Shown: positions 54,602 through 63,382 of the stretch, in pieces
Layout of the letters: each line of letters starts with the position of its first letter
Position numbering within the stretch: position 1 is the first letter of the stretch
Assembly (NCBI RefSeq): GCF_016093275.1
Contig: NZ_JAEDAK010000004.1
Location: 124,001-188,000 of the forward strand
DNA length: 64,000 bases
Origin: Inhella proteolytica
GTDB taxonomy: Bacteria; Pseudomonadota; Gammaproteobacteria; Burkholderiales; Burkholderiaceae_C
Direction of reading: 5' to 3'
Made by a program: the position numbers and the translations under genes
The notes under the pieces: model-generated
The model's input: the letters and a program-made list of their open reading frames with translations, nothing else
Database searches by the model: none
Told to the model about the DNA's origin: nothing

Positions 54602-54636
54602 AGGGCGCACACTGGGCGGCTCCAATGGAGCTCGCC

Positions 54637-55716
54637 ATGAACCCAACGCCCCGACTCTCCCGCCGCTTCTTGCTGGCCGGCCTGCTGTTCGTCAACCTGG
54701 CCGGTGCGGCCTGGGCCTCGGACAACGGCAAGGCCACCGGCCAGGCGGCCACGCGCAGCAGCAAGCACTACGACTACTACCTGAGCGGCAACGCCGGCGA
54801 TGCCCAGCCCCCGCAGCCCGCCACGCCGCTGTGGGTGCTGGCCGGCGGCGGCAACGATGTCGATTCCGCCTACCAAGCCATGATCGACAAGGCGCGCGGC
54901 GGCAGCGGCACCAAGGTGGATGTGGTGGTGATCCGCACCTCGGGCGCCGACGGCTACAACCCCTACCTGATGGCCATGGCGGGGGTGGATTCGGTCGAAA
55001 CCTACGTCATCAAGAGCCGCACCGGCGCCAACGACCCCGAGCTGAATGCGGTGGTGGCCAAGGCGGACGTGCTCTTCATCGCCGGCGGCGACCAGAGCAC
55101 CTACATCAGCCTGTGGAAGGGCACCGCGCTGGACACCACGCTGAGCCAGCTGCGCGCGCGCCGCGTGCCCTTCGGCGGCACCAGCGCGGGCCTGGCGGTG
55201 CTGGGCGATGTGGACTACACGGGCGTGAACGGCTCGATCACCTCGGCCACCGCGCTGGCCAACCCCTACGACCGCAAGCTCACGCTGGACACCGGCTTCA
55301 TCACCGGCCTGGACGGGCTCGCCGGCTCCATCATGGACAGCCACCTGGTGACGCGCGACCGCATGGGCCGGCTCGTCACCTTCTTGGCCCGCATGGTGCA
55401 GGACGGCCTGCAACCACTGGGCCGGGCGCGCGGCATCGGTGTGGACGAAGGCACCGCCCTGGTGGTGGACGACGGCCGCGCCAGCGTGCACGGCGCCAGC
55501 AGCGCCTACTTCCTGCTGCCCACAGTAGCGCCCAGCAAGGTGCAGGCCAAGCAGGCCCTGGAGTTCAGCAGCGTGCAGGTGAACCGCCTGCGCGCCGGCG
55601 AAGGCCCGTTCGACCTGCGCCTGTGGGGCAGCGGCACGATCCAGGGCAGCCCCTACTTCCTGAGCGCGAGCGGCGGGGCGCTGTTCAGCAGCCAGGCCGG
55701 CGGTTCGCCCTACTGA
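54637..55716 (+). CDS. secreted cyanophycinase-like peptidase (S51 family)
   Basis: 359 residues with a signal peptide (RFLLAGLLFVNLAGAAWAS, cleavage after ~AWA). The S51 peptidase fold: PLWVLAGGGNDVD, VDVVVIRTSGADGYNPYL, ADVLFIAGGDQSTYISLW, the nucleophile serine in FGGTSAGLAVLGDV, DSHLVTRDRMGRLVTFLARM with the catalytic histidine-type region, and GIGVDEGTALVVDD. Extracellular cyanophycinases (CphE type) cut the storage polymer cyanophycin into Asp-Arg dipeptides. I see no cyanophycin synthetase gene here, so scavenging of foreign polymer is likelier than storage. The start ATG at 54637 has GGAG six nt upstream. Confidence 0.88.
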   Translation: MNPTPRLSRRFLLAGLLFVNLAGAAWASDNGKATGQAATRSSKHYDYYLSGNAGDAQPPQPATPLWVLAGGGNDVDSAYQAMIDKARGGSGTKVDVVVIRTSGADGYNPYLMAMAGVDSVETYVIKSRTGANDPELNAVVAKADVLFIAGGDQSTYISLWKGTALDTTLSQLRARRVPFGGTSAGLAVLGDVDYTGVNGSITSATALANPYDRKLTLDTGFITGLDGLAGSIMDSHLVTRDRMGRLVTFLARMVQDGLQPLGRARGIGVDEGTALVVDDGRASVHGASSAYFLLPTVAPSKVQAKQALEFSSVQVNRLRAGEGPFDLRLWGSGTIQGSPYFLSASGGALFSSQAGGSPY

Positions 55717-55756
55717 GGGCTGGGTTACGCAGCCAAGCCGGGGCGGCGTCACGAAG

Positions 55757-55785
55757 CTGTCACGCCGTTTACACGCGGCTTTCAT
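55757..55785 (+). promoter_or_regulatory. Pho box (PhoB-binding site)
   Basis: Three 7-bp direct repeats separated by exactly 4 bp: CTGTCAC (55757-55763), TTTACAC (55768-55774), CTTTCAT (55779-55785). The first is a perfect half-site of the E. coli consensus CTGTCAT/CTGTCAC and the others are close variants. It stands 49 bp upstream of the phoX start, a suitable place for PhoB activation under phosphate starvation. Confidence 0.85.
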
Positions 55786-55833
55786 CGTCGCTGACCACAG
55801 TGCGTGGGTCTGAAAACCCCACCCACGCACACC

Positions 55834-58101
55834 ATGAACCAGCGCACCGACGCCCCCCGCATCGACTTCAACGACGAAGACTCGAACCGCAGCGACAACC
55901 CGCATTTCGACCAGGTGCTGAGCGCGCGCCTGAGCCGCCGCAGCATCCTGCGCGGCAGCCTGGGTGCCAGCAGCGCAGCGCTGGGCAGCGTGCTGCTGAG
56001 CGCCTGCGGCAGCGATGACCCGGCACCGGCCCCCGCGCCGGCTCCCGCCCCGGCACCGGCCCCCGCACCCGCACCGTCCCCCATCGTCACCAGCCTGGGC
56101 TTTGCCGCCGTGGCCAAGAACCTGGACGACAAGGTCACCGTGCCGGCCGGCTACAGCGTCAGCATCCTCTACGCGCTGGGCGACCCGCTGCGCGCCGCCA
56201 CCGCCGACTTCAAGAACGACGGCACCGACACCGACTGGGAGAACCGCGCCGGTGACCACCACGACGGCATGGAGTGGTTCGGCCTGAGCAGCAGCGGCGC
56301 GCCCTCGACCACCGCGGTGGACCGCGGCCTGCTGGCCATCAACCACGAGGCCACCACGGACGAGGTCAGCTCCTTCTTCATCCACGCCAACGGCGGCACC
56401 AAGACCCTGCCGCGCCCGGCCGCCGAGGTGGACAAGGAACTTGCCATCCACGGCATCTCGGTGGTGGAAGTGAAGAAGAACGGCAGCAGCTGGGCCACGG
56501 TGAAGGACTCGGCCTTCAATTTCCGCATCCACCAGAACACCGAGGTGGACATTGCCGGGCCGGTGCGCGGCAGCCTGCAGGTCATCACCAAGTTCTCGCC
56601 CACCGGCACCACCACGCGCGGCACGCTGAACAACTGCGGCGCCGGCAAGACGCCCTGGGGCAGCTATGTCTCGGGCGAAGAAAACTGGGCCGGCTACTTC
56701 TTCCGCGCCGGCAATGACGACACCGTGCGCAACAACGACAAGAGCGTCACCGCGCTCAAGCGCTACGGCCGCGCGGCCGGTGCGGCCTCGCGCCACGGCT
56801 GGGAAACCGGCGGCGCCGACGACCGCTACCAGCGCTGGAACATCAGCAAGAGCGGCGTCTCGGTGGACGGCAGCGACGACTACCGCAACGAGATGAACGG
56901 CCAGGGCTACATCCTCGAAGTGGACCCGTACAGCAAGAGCAAGAAGGCGGTGAAGCGCACCGCCCTGGGCCGCTTCGCGCACGAGAGCGCGGCCTTCGGC
57001 AAGCCTGTGGCCGGGCAGCCGATTGCCGCCTACATGGGCGACGACTCGCGCAACGAGTACATCTACAAGTTCGTCTCCACCGCGCTGTGGAGCGAGGCCG
57101 ATGCCAACCCGGCCGACCGCCTCGCCGCCGGCGCCAAGTACCTGGACCAGGGCAAGCTCTTCGTCGCCAAGTTCAACGCCGACGGCAGCGGCCAGTGGGT
57201 CGAGCTGAGCCTGGCCAACACCACCGTGCGCGACTACGCCGGCTATACCTTCACCGACCAGGCCGACATCTGCGTCAACACCCGCCTGGCCGCCGATGCC
57301 GTGGGCGCCACCAAGATGGACCGCCCCGAGTGGTGCTCGGTGAACCCGAAGAACGGCGAGATCTACTTCACCCTGACCAACAACAGCAACCGCCGCGCCG
57401 AGCCCGCCGCCGGCGGCAGCCAGCTGGCCCCGGACAGCGCCAACCCGCGCGCCTACACCGACATCAAGGGCGCCGGCACCAGCCAGGCCGGCAACCCCAA
57501 CGGTCACATCCTGCGCATCAAGGAAGGCACGGGCGGCGCCGGCGCCAGCAGCTTCACCTGGGACGTCTACCTGTTCGCCGCCGAGGCCAGCGCCGCGCCC
57601 GGCATGGTGAACCTGAGCAACCTCACGGCCGACCAGGACATGAGCAGCCCCGACGGCCTGGCCTTCAGCCCCGCCACCGGCATCTGCTGGATCCAGACCG
57701 ATGACGGTGCCTACACGGATGTGACCAACTGCATGATGCTGGCCGCCATCCCCGGCCAAGTGGGCGACGGCAGCAAGAAGACCCTGAGCTACAGCCGCAG
57801 CAGCGGCGGCGCGCTGAACGTCGACACCTTTGTGGGCAAGACGCCGGCGGCCAACGAGCTCAAGCGCTTCCTGGTGGGCCCGCGCGACTCGGAGATCACC
57901 GGCATCGCCGAAACCCCGGACGGCAAGGCCCTGTTCATCAACATCCAGCACCCGGGCGAAGGCACGGCGATGGCGAATGTCGCCGACCCGACGAAGTACA
58001 CCAGCCAGTGGCCCAGCAACGCCGGCTACGGCGCCGGCAAGCGACCGCGCTCGGCCACCATCGTCATCACCAAGAACGACGGGGATGTGATCGGACGCTG
58101 A
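55834..58101 (+). CDS. phoX: PhoX-type alkaline phosphatase, Tat-exported
   Basis: 755 residues. Tat signal with twin arginines SRRSILRGSLGAS (~35-47), followed by a lipobox-like LLSAC and a (PA)n linker at ~68-84. The rest matches the PhoX/DUF839 family: YSVSILYALGDPL, GDHHDGMEWFGL, LLAINHEATTDE, GTTTRGTLNNCGAGKTPWGSYVSGEENW, RYGRAAGAASRHGWE, DRPEWCSVNPKNGEIYFTLTNN, SSPDGLAFSPATGICWIQTDDG and RRFLVGPRDSEITGIAETPDGKALFINIQHPGE-like end. PhoX enzymes use Ca2+ and Fe3+ and free phosphate from organic esters in the periplasm. It stands alone behind its own Pho box. Confidence 0.95.
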   Translation: MNQRTDAPRIDFNDEDSNRSDNPHFDQVLSARLSRRSILRGSLGASSAALGSVLLSACGSDDPAPAPAPAPAPAPAPAPAPSPIVTSLGFAAVAKNLDDKVTVPAGYSVSILYALGDPLRAATADFKNDGTDTDWENRAGDHHDGMEWFGLSSSGAPSTTAVDRGLLAINHEATTDEVSSFFIHANGGTKTLPRPAAEVDKELAIHGISVVEVKKNGSSWATVKDSAFNFRIHQNTEVDIAGPVRGSLQVITKFSPTGTTTRGTLNNCGAGKTPWGSYVSGEENWAGYFFRAGNDDTVRNNDKSVTALKRYGRAAGAASRHGWETGGADDRYQRWNISKSGVSVDGSDDYRNEMNGQGYILEVDPYSKSKKAVKRTALGRFAHESAAFGKPVAGQPIAAYMGDDSRNEYIYKFVSTALWSEADANPADRLAAGAKYLDQGKLFVAKFNADGSGQWVELSLANTTVRDYAGYTFTDQADICVNTRLAADAVGATKMDRPEWCSVNPKNGEIYFTLTNNSNRRAEPAAGGSQLAPDSANPRAYTDIKGAGTSQAGNPNGHILRIKEGTGGAGASSFTWDVYLFAAEASAAPGMVNLSNLTADQDMSSPDGLAFSPATGICWIQTDDGAYTDVTNCMMLAAIPGQVGDGSKKTLSYSRSSGGALNVDTFVGKTPAANELKRFLVGPRDSEITGIAETPDGKALFINIQHPGEGTAMANVADPTKYTSQWPSNAGYGAGKRPRSATIVITKNDGDVIGR

Positions 58102-58110
58102 GCCCGGCAA

Positions 58111-58134
58111 GCCCTCCTTCCTTCGAAGGAGGGC
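58111..58134 (+). terminator. hairpin after phoX
   Basis: A perfect 10-bp stem, GCCCTCCTTC and GAAGGAGGGC, with the loop CTTC, 9 bp after the phoX stop. There is no T-run, so intrinsic termination is not certain. Confidence 0.6.
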
Positions 58135-58259
58135 CGCGGTACGGGCGCCACAGACCGCACGATTCCGAGGGGCTCAGCCCCCCGGGGCTTGACCTGCAAT
58201 AAGGTGGCCAAACCGCCCTGCACCCAGCATCGCCGCATTCTTTGAAAGCGGAGTGCGTG

Positions 58260-60197
58260 ATGGCGGTGTCGAACTGGCTGAAGAACCTGTCCTTGCGCGG
58301 CAAGTTCGCCCTGCTGTCGGCCTTGGCGCTGCTGATGCTGGCCCTGCCCAGCGCGCGGCTGCTGCAAGGGGACTGGCGGACCTGGCAGGTGGCCGAACGC
58401 GAGGCCGCCGGCATCGCCCCTGCCACCGAGCTGCTGCAATGGGTGCGCCTGACGCAGCAGCACCGGGGGCTCTCGGCCGGCCTGCTGGCCGGTGATGGCA
58501 GCCAGGCAGATGCGCGCAGCGCCAAGCAGGCCCAGGTCCAGGCCAGCGCCGAACGCGTGCTGGCCGCGCTGGCCCCCTTCGAGCCCGCCGGCCTGCCGCA
58601 GCGGGGCGCCGAGCTGCAGCAGCAGGCCCAGAGCCTGATGCAGGCGGTGGCACAGCGCCAGCTGGACGGCAGCCAGAGCCTGCGGCGCCACAGCACACTC
58701 ATCGACCAGCAGCTGCGCCTGCTGCAGGACCTGGCCCAGACCAGTGGCCTGGCGCAGGACGCCCAGCCCGCACTGCTGAACCTGCAGGCCGGTGTGCTGA
58801 CCCAGCTGCCGCGCCTGACCGAACAACTCGGGCAGCTGCGCGCGCGCGGCACACGGGCCCTGGGCAGCGCCAGCATCGGCCCCGAGGATCGCGCGCGCAT
58901 CGAGGCCCAGATCGAACAGGCGCAGCAGCTGCTGGCACAAGGTCAGCGCGCGTTCGACCTGGCCATCGCCGCCCGCCCGCGCGAACTTGCGCCCCTGGCC
59001 ATCCCGCTGGCCGAAGCCCGCCAGGCCGCGCTGGCCGCGCTCGCGCTCAGCCACGCGCAGCTGGTGGAAGGCCAGCAGCCCAGCCTCAAGCCGGCCACCT
59101 TCTACGCCCAGCAGACGCAGCAGATCGACCGCCAGTTCGCGCTGATGGACCGGGCACTGGAGCTGCTGCGCGAGCAGGTGCTGGCGCAGGCCCGCGCCGC
59201 GCGCCAGGCCATCGCGGTGCTGCTCGGCAGCCTGCTGCTGCTGTCCGGCCTGGCCGGCTGGATCCTGTGGCGCGTGGCGGCCCACACCAGCGCCGCCATC
59301 GGGCAGGCGGTGGACCTGGCGCGTGCCGTGGCCCAGGGCGATCTGCGCGGCCAGGTCGACGTGGACAGCCGCGACGAAACCGGCCAGCTGCTCGGCGCCC
59401 TGCAACGCATGAACGAGCAGCTCACCGGCGTGGTGGCCGGCGTGCGCCAGAACGCCGACGGCGTGGCCACCGCCGCCACGCAGATCGCCCAGGGCAACCA
59501 GGACCTTTCCAACCGCACCGAGCAGCAGGCCAGCGCGCTCGAACAGACCGCCGCCTCGATGGAGCAGCTGGGCGCCACCGTGCGCCAGAACGCCGCGCAC
59601 GCGCAGCAGGCCAACCAGCTGGCGCTGGGCACGGCCGACATGGCGCAGCGCGGCGGCAGCGTGATGCAGCAGGTGGTGCAGACCATGCACGGCATCCAGG
59701 AGAGTTCGCGCCGCATCGAGGCCATCATTGGCGTCATCGACGGCATTGCCTTCCAGACCAACATCCTGGCGCTCAATGCCGCCGTGGAGGCCGCGCGCGC
59801 CGGCGAGCAGGGCCGCGGCTTTGCCGTGGTGGCCAGCGAGGTGCGCGCGCTGGCGCAGCGCAGCGCCGATGCCGCGCGCGAGATCAAGGGCCTAATCGAC
59901 ACCAGCGTGACGCGCGTGGAGCACGGCAACCGGCTAGTGGACGAGGCTGGCCAGACGATTGCCGAGGTGGTGCAGCAGGCCGAGCGCTTGCGCGTGCTGA
60001 TGGCGCAGATCAGCACCGCCTCCGCCGAGCAAAGCAGCGGGGTACAGCAGGTCGGCCAGGCCGTCAGTGAGATGGACCGCGTGACGCAGCAGAACGCCGC
60101 CCTGGTGGAGCAGAGCGCGGCGGCGGCCGAGAGCCTGCAGCAGCAGGCCCAGCAGCTGGTGGACGCCGTGGCGGTGTTCCGGCTGCGGCTGCGCTGA
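58260..60197 (+). CDS. methyl-accepting chemotaxis protein
   Basis: 645 residues. N-terminal helix (~15-35, [17 protein letters not shown]), a periplasmic helical domain (~36-315) with [17 protein letters not shown], which resembles NIT-type sensors, second helix (~318-338, [20 protein letters not shown]), HAMP (~340-395), then the methyl-accepting signalling domain: [24 protein letters not shown], and the conserved hairpin tip [36 protein letters not shown]. No C-terminal CheR-binding pentapeptide is visible. GGAG precedes the ATG at 58260. The next gene begins 3 bp after its stop. Confidence 0.94.
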   Translation: MAVSNWLKNLSLRGKFALLSALALLMLALPSARLLQGDWRTWQVAEREAAGIAPATELLQWVRLTQQHRGLSAGLLAGDGSQADARSAKQAQVQASAERVLAALAPFEPAGLPQRGAELQQQAQSLMQAVAQRQLDGSQSLRRHSTLIDQQLRLLQDLAQTSGLAQDAQPALLNLQAGVLTQLPRLTEQLGQLRARGTRALGSASIGPEDRARIEAQIEQAQQLLAQGQRAFDLAIAARPRELAPLAIPLAEARQAALAALALSHAQLVEGQQPSLKPATFYAQQTQQIDRQFALMDRALELLREQVLAQARAARQAIAVLLGSLLLLSGLAGWILWRVAAHTSAAIGQAVDLARAVAQGDLRGQVDVDSRDETGQLLGALQRMNEQLTGVVAGVRQNADGVATAATQIAQGNQDLSNRTEQQASALEQTAASMEQLGATVRQNAAHAQQANQLALGTADMAQRGGSVMQQVVQTMHGIQESSRRIEAIIGVIDGIAFQTNILALNAAVEAARAGEQGRGFAVVASEVRALAQRSADAAREIKGLIDTSVTRVEHGNRLVDEAGQTIAEVVQQAERLRVLMAQISTASAEQSSGVQQVGQAVSEMDRVTQQNAALVEQSAAAAESLQQQAQQLVDAVAVFRLRLR

Positions 60198-60200
60198 GCC

Positions 60201-63200
60201 GTGCGCCACCGGCCACTTCCGGCCAGGGCCTTGGCCCTGGCGCTTGCGCTGCTGGGGATGCCCACCCCAGTCGCGCAGGCGGAGCCGCCGGCACCGCATC
60301 TGCGCGTGGGCGTGCTGGCGGTGGGCGAACCTGCGCAGGAGCAGGGCCTGTGGCAGCCGCTGCAGCAGCACCTGGCGCAAAGCCTGGGGCAGCGCGTGGC
60401 GCTGGCGGTTCACACCCGCGAGCAGCTCGACGCCGCCTTGCACGAAGGCCGGCTCGACCTGGTGCTCACCCACCCCGGCCATGCCGTGAGCCTGCTGCAC
60501 CAGCAGCGCGTGGGCAGCCCCATCGCCACCCGGCTGATGCGGCCGCACCCCCAGGCCGCCGAGGGCCTGGGCAGCTTTGGTGGCGTGATCTTCACGCTCG
60601 AGCGGGCCAGCCACCCGCAGGCCCTGCCGGAACTGGCGCTGGCCCGTATCGCTGCGCCGGACCGGCACTGGCTGGGGGCCTACCAAATGCAGGCGCAGGA
60701 GCTCATCGACCAGGGCCTGCCGGCGCCGCAGGCCCAGCAGCTGCACCCGGTGGGCCCGAGCCAGTGGGCGGTGGTGGAGGCCGTGCTGAAGGGCCAGGCG
60801 GCGGCCGGCTTCGTGCGCACCGGCGTGCTGGAAGACCTGGCCGCGGCCGGCCAGCTGGATCTGCGGCAGATCCGCGTGCTGGGCGCCAAGCAGTGGTCAC
60901 GCTTTCCGCTGCGCGTCTCCACCCGGCTCTACCCGGAATGGCCGGCCCTGCTGAGCCCGCAGCTCAGCCCCGCCGCGGGCGCACGCGTGGCCGCGGCGCT
61001 GCTGTCGATGCCAGCGGCGCCCGGCCAGGCACTGGCGGGCTTCACCATCCCGGCCGACTACCGAGACGTCGTGGCCGTGCTGCGCGCCCATGGCGAGCCG
61101 CCCTTCGACGACACCAGCCGGGCCCTGCTGCAGGAGCTGTGGCTGCGCCACCGGCTGGGCCTGGGCTTGGGTCTGGGCGCGCTGGGCCTGTGTGCCCTGG
61201 CCGTGCTGTGGGAACGCCGCCGCCTGGCGCGCAGCGTGCGCCGCGTGGGCATGCTGGCCGATGCCTCGCGCGATGCGGTGTTCAGCCTGGACCGCAGCGG
61301 CCGCCTGCGCTTTTGGGGCCGCGCCGCCACCCGGCTGTTCGGACCCGCGCTGCGCCCGGGACAAGGCTTCGCCACGCTGCTGGCGCCGGGCTCGCAGGAC
61401 GGCTGGCGCCAAGGCCTGGCGCACCTGCAGGGGCCGCAGCCCGCCGAGCTGCGCACCGAGCTGGTGGCGCTGGACGCCGCCGGTCAGCCCTTCCCGGCCG
61501 AACTGACCCTGCAGCCGGTGGCCGGCAGCCAGCGCGCCCACCACACCGCCATGCTGGCCTTCGTGCGCGACTTGCGCCCCGAGCGCGAGCATCAGCTGCG
61601 CACCCGCCTGCTGGCCAGCGTGTTCACCCACGCGCGTGAGGGCATCACCATCACCGACCCGCAGGGCACCATCCTGGAAGTGAACGAGGCCTTCTGCCAG
61701 GTCACCGGCTACCGCCGCGAGGAAGCGCTGGGGCGCAACCCGCGCCTGCTGCAGTCCGGCCGCCAGAGCCCGGGCTTCTACCGCACCATGTGGGAGACCC
61801 TGCTGCGCCGCGGCCACTGGAGCGGCGAGATCTGGAACCGCCGCAAGAGCGGCGAGGTCTACCCCGAGATGCTGAGCATCAGCGCGGTGCGCGACCCGCA
61901 GGGCACGCTGCAGCATTACGTCGCGCTGTTCAGCGACATCAGCGAACTCAAGAGCCAGCAGCAGCGCCTGGAGCAGGTGGCGCACTTCGACAGCCTGACC
62001 GGCCTGCCCAACCGCACCCTGCTGGGCGACCGCCTGAGCCAGGCCGCCGCCTACGCGCACCGCCACCAGCGCTGCGTGGCGGTGGCGCATCTGGACATCG
62101 ACCAGTTCACACAGATCAACGAACGCCTGGGCCAGAGCCTGGGCGACGAGCTGCTGCGCCTGCTGGCGCGGCGCCTGCAGCTCACCCTGCGCGAGGACGA
62201 CACCGTGGCGCGCGTGGGCGGGGACGAGTTCATGCTGCTGCTGTGCGACATGGGCAGCCCCGAAGCCAGCCGCGAGGTGCTGGAGCGCCTGCAGGCCATC
62301 GTGGCCGAACCCTTCAGCCTGCAGCAGCACACCATCCGCCTGACCAGCAGCCTGGGCGTGGCCCTCTACCCGCACGACAGCGAGAACCCCGAGCGCGTGC
62401 TGCGCGGCGCCGAGCAGGCCTCCTACCGCGCCAAGCAACAGGGCCGCAACAGCCTGTGCTACTTCGATGCCGCGCACGACGCCGCCCTGCAAGCGCGCCA
62501 CCAGCTGCTGCACGCGCTGCGCGAGGCCCTGCAACAGGGCCAGTTCCGCCTGCACTACCAGCCCAAGGTGGACATGGGCAGCGGCCAGGTCATCGGCCTG
62601 GAGGCGCTGATCCGCTGGCAGCACCCGCAGCGCGGCCTGGTGCCGCCGGCCGAGTTCCTGCCCGTCATCGAGGACGACGCGCTCGGCCTCGACGTGGGCG
62701 ACTGGGTGCTGGCCCAGGCCCTGCGCCAGCTGACCGAGTGGGCCGCGGCCGGCTGTGCGCTGCCGGTCTCGGTCAACATCGCCGCGCGCCATCTGCAGGC
62801 ACCCGGCTTCGTCGAGCGCCTCGCCGAGCTGCTGCGCCAGCACCCGCAGGTGCCGCCGGCGCTGCTGGAGCTGGAGATCCTGGAGACCGGCGCGCTGCAG
62901 GACCTGCAGGCGGTGCGTCAGGTGCTGACGGCAGCCCAGGACCTGGGCCTGCAGTTCGCCCTCGACGACTTCGGCACCGGCTACTCCTCGCTCGCCTACC
63001 TGAAGAACCTGCCGGTGCGCACGCTCAAGATCGACCAAGGCTTTGTGCGCGGCATGGCGCAGGACCCTGGCGACCGCGCCATCGTGCAGGCCGTCATCGG
63101 CCTGGCCCAGGCCTTCGACCGCGAGGTCATCGCCGAAGGCGTGGAGGACCGCGAACTCGCCGCCTTGCTGCTCGCCCTGGGCTGCCGCCAGGGCCAGGGC

Positions 63201-63341
63201 TATGGCTTCGCGCGGCCGCTGCCGCCCGAGCAGGTGCCGGCCTGGGTGCGCGGATTTGTCGCCAGCTGGCGACCCCTGTGCCCTCATGAAGAAGGAAGCG
63301 CGCAGCAGGCGCTTGGCAGGGTGGGGGTCGCGGTTTCATAG
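60201..63341 (+). CDS. PhnD-like/PAS/GGDEF/EAL cyclic-di-GMP protein
   Basis: 1046 residues from a GTG. Signal sequence (~1-27), a periplasmic phosphate/phosphonate-binding-like domain (~33-300: LRVGVLAVGEPAQEQGLWQPL, LDLVLTHPGHAVSL, VVEAVLKGQAAAGFVRTGVLEDL), transmembrane helix (~320-337), two PAS domains (~350-460 and ~470-590), GGDEF (~597-755; ARVGGDEFMLLL, with the RxxD inhibitory site REDD five residues before it) and EAL (~775-1020; GLEALIRW, VNIAARHL, LDDFGTGYSSL, LKIDQGFV, AEGVE). Both output domains look intact, so the protein may be bifunctional, switching on a periplasmic ligand. Three bases after the chemoreceptor gene. Confidence 0.93.
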   Translation: MRHRPLPARALALALALLGMPTPVAQAEPPAPHLRVGVLAVGEPAQEQGLWQPLQQHLAQSLGQRVALAVHTREQLDAALHEGRLDLVLTHPGHAVSLLHQQRVGSPIATRLMRPHPQAAEGLGSFGGVIFTLERASHPQALPELALARIAAPDRHWLGAYQMQAQELIDQGLPAPQAQQLHPVGPSQWAVVEAVLKGQAAAGFVRTGVLEDLAAAGQLDLRQIRVLGAKQWSRFPLRVSTRLYPEWPALLSPQLSPAAGARVAAALLSMPAAPGQALAGFTIPADYRDVVAVLRAHGEPPFDDTSRALLQELWLRHRLGLGLGLGALGLCALAVLWERRRLARSVRRVGMLADASRDAVFSLDRSGRLRFWGRAATRLFGPALRPGQGFATLLAPGSQDGWRQGLAHLQGPQPAELRTELVALDAAGQPFPAELTLQPVAGSQRAHHTAMLAFVRDLRPEREHQLRTRLLASVFTHAREGITITDPQGTILEVNEAFCQVTGYRREEALGRNPRLLQSGRQSPGFYRTMWETLLRRGHWSGEIWNRRKSGEVYPEMLSISAVRDPQGTLQHYVALFSDISELKSQQQRLEQVAHFDSLTGLPNRTLLGDRLSQAAAYAHRHQRCVAVAHLDIDQFTQINERLGQSLGDELLRLLARRLQLTLREDDTVARVGGDEFMLLLCDMGSPEASREVLERLQAIVAEPFSLQQHTIRLTSSLGVALYPHDSENPERVLRGAEQASYRAKQQGRNSLCYFDAAHDAALQARHQLLHALREALQQGQFRLHYQPKVDMGSGQVIGLEALIRWQHPQRGLVPPAEFLPVIEDDALGLDVGDWVLAQALRQLTEWAAAGCALPVSVNIAARHLQAPGFVERLAELLRQHPQVPPALLELEILETGALQDLQAVRQVLTAAQDLGLQFALDDFGTGYSSLAYLKNLPVRTLKIDQGFVRGMAQDPGDRAIVQAVIGLAQAFDREVIAEGVEDRELAALLLALGCRQGQGYGFARPLPPEQVPAWVRGFVASWRPLCPHEEGSAQQALGRVGVAVS

Positions 63342-63382
63342 TCGGGCTCCAAGGCCGCATGCGACGGCTCAGGGAGCTCTCC

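Noticed and set aside
56021-56080. The PA-coding short repeat in phoX as a phase-variation switch
   Set aside because: The units are multiples of three bases, so changes in number alter linker length without shifting the frame.
54583-58110. A 1175-codon minus-strand frame opposite the cyanophycinase and phoX genes
   Set aside because: Low-complexity His/Gly/Ala/Val composition without any motif, and fully antisense to well-supported genes.
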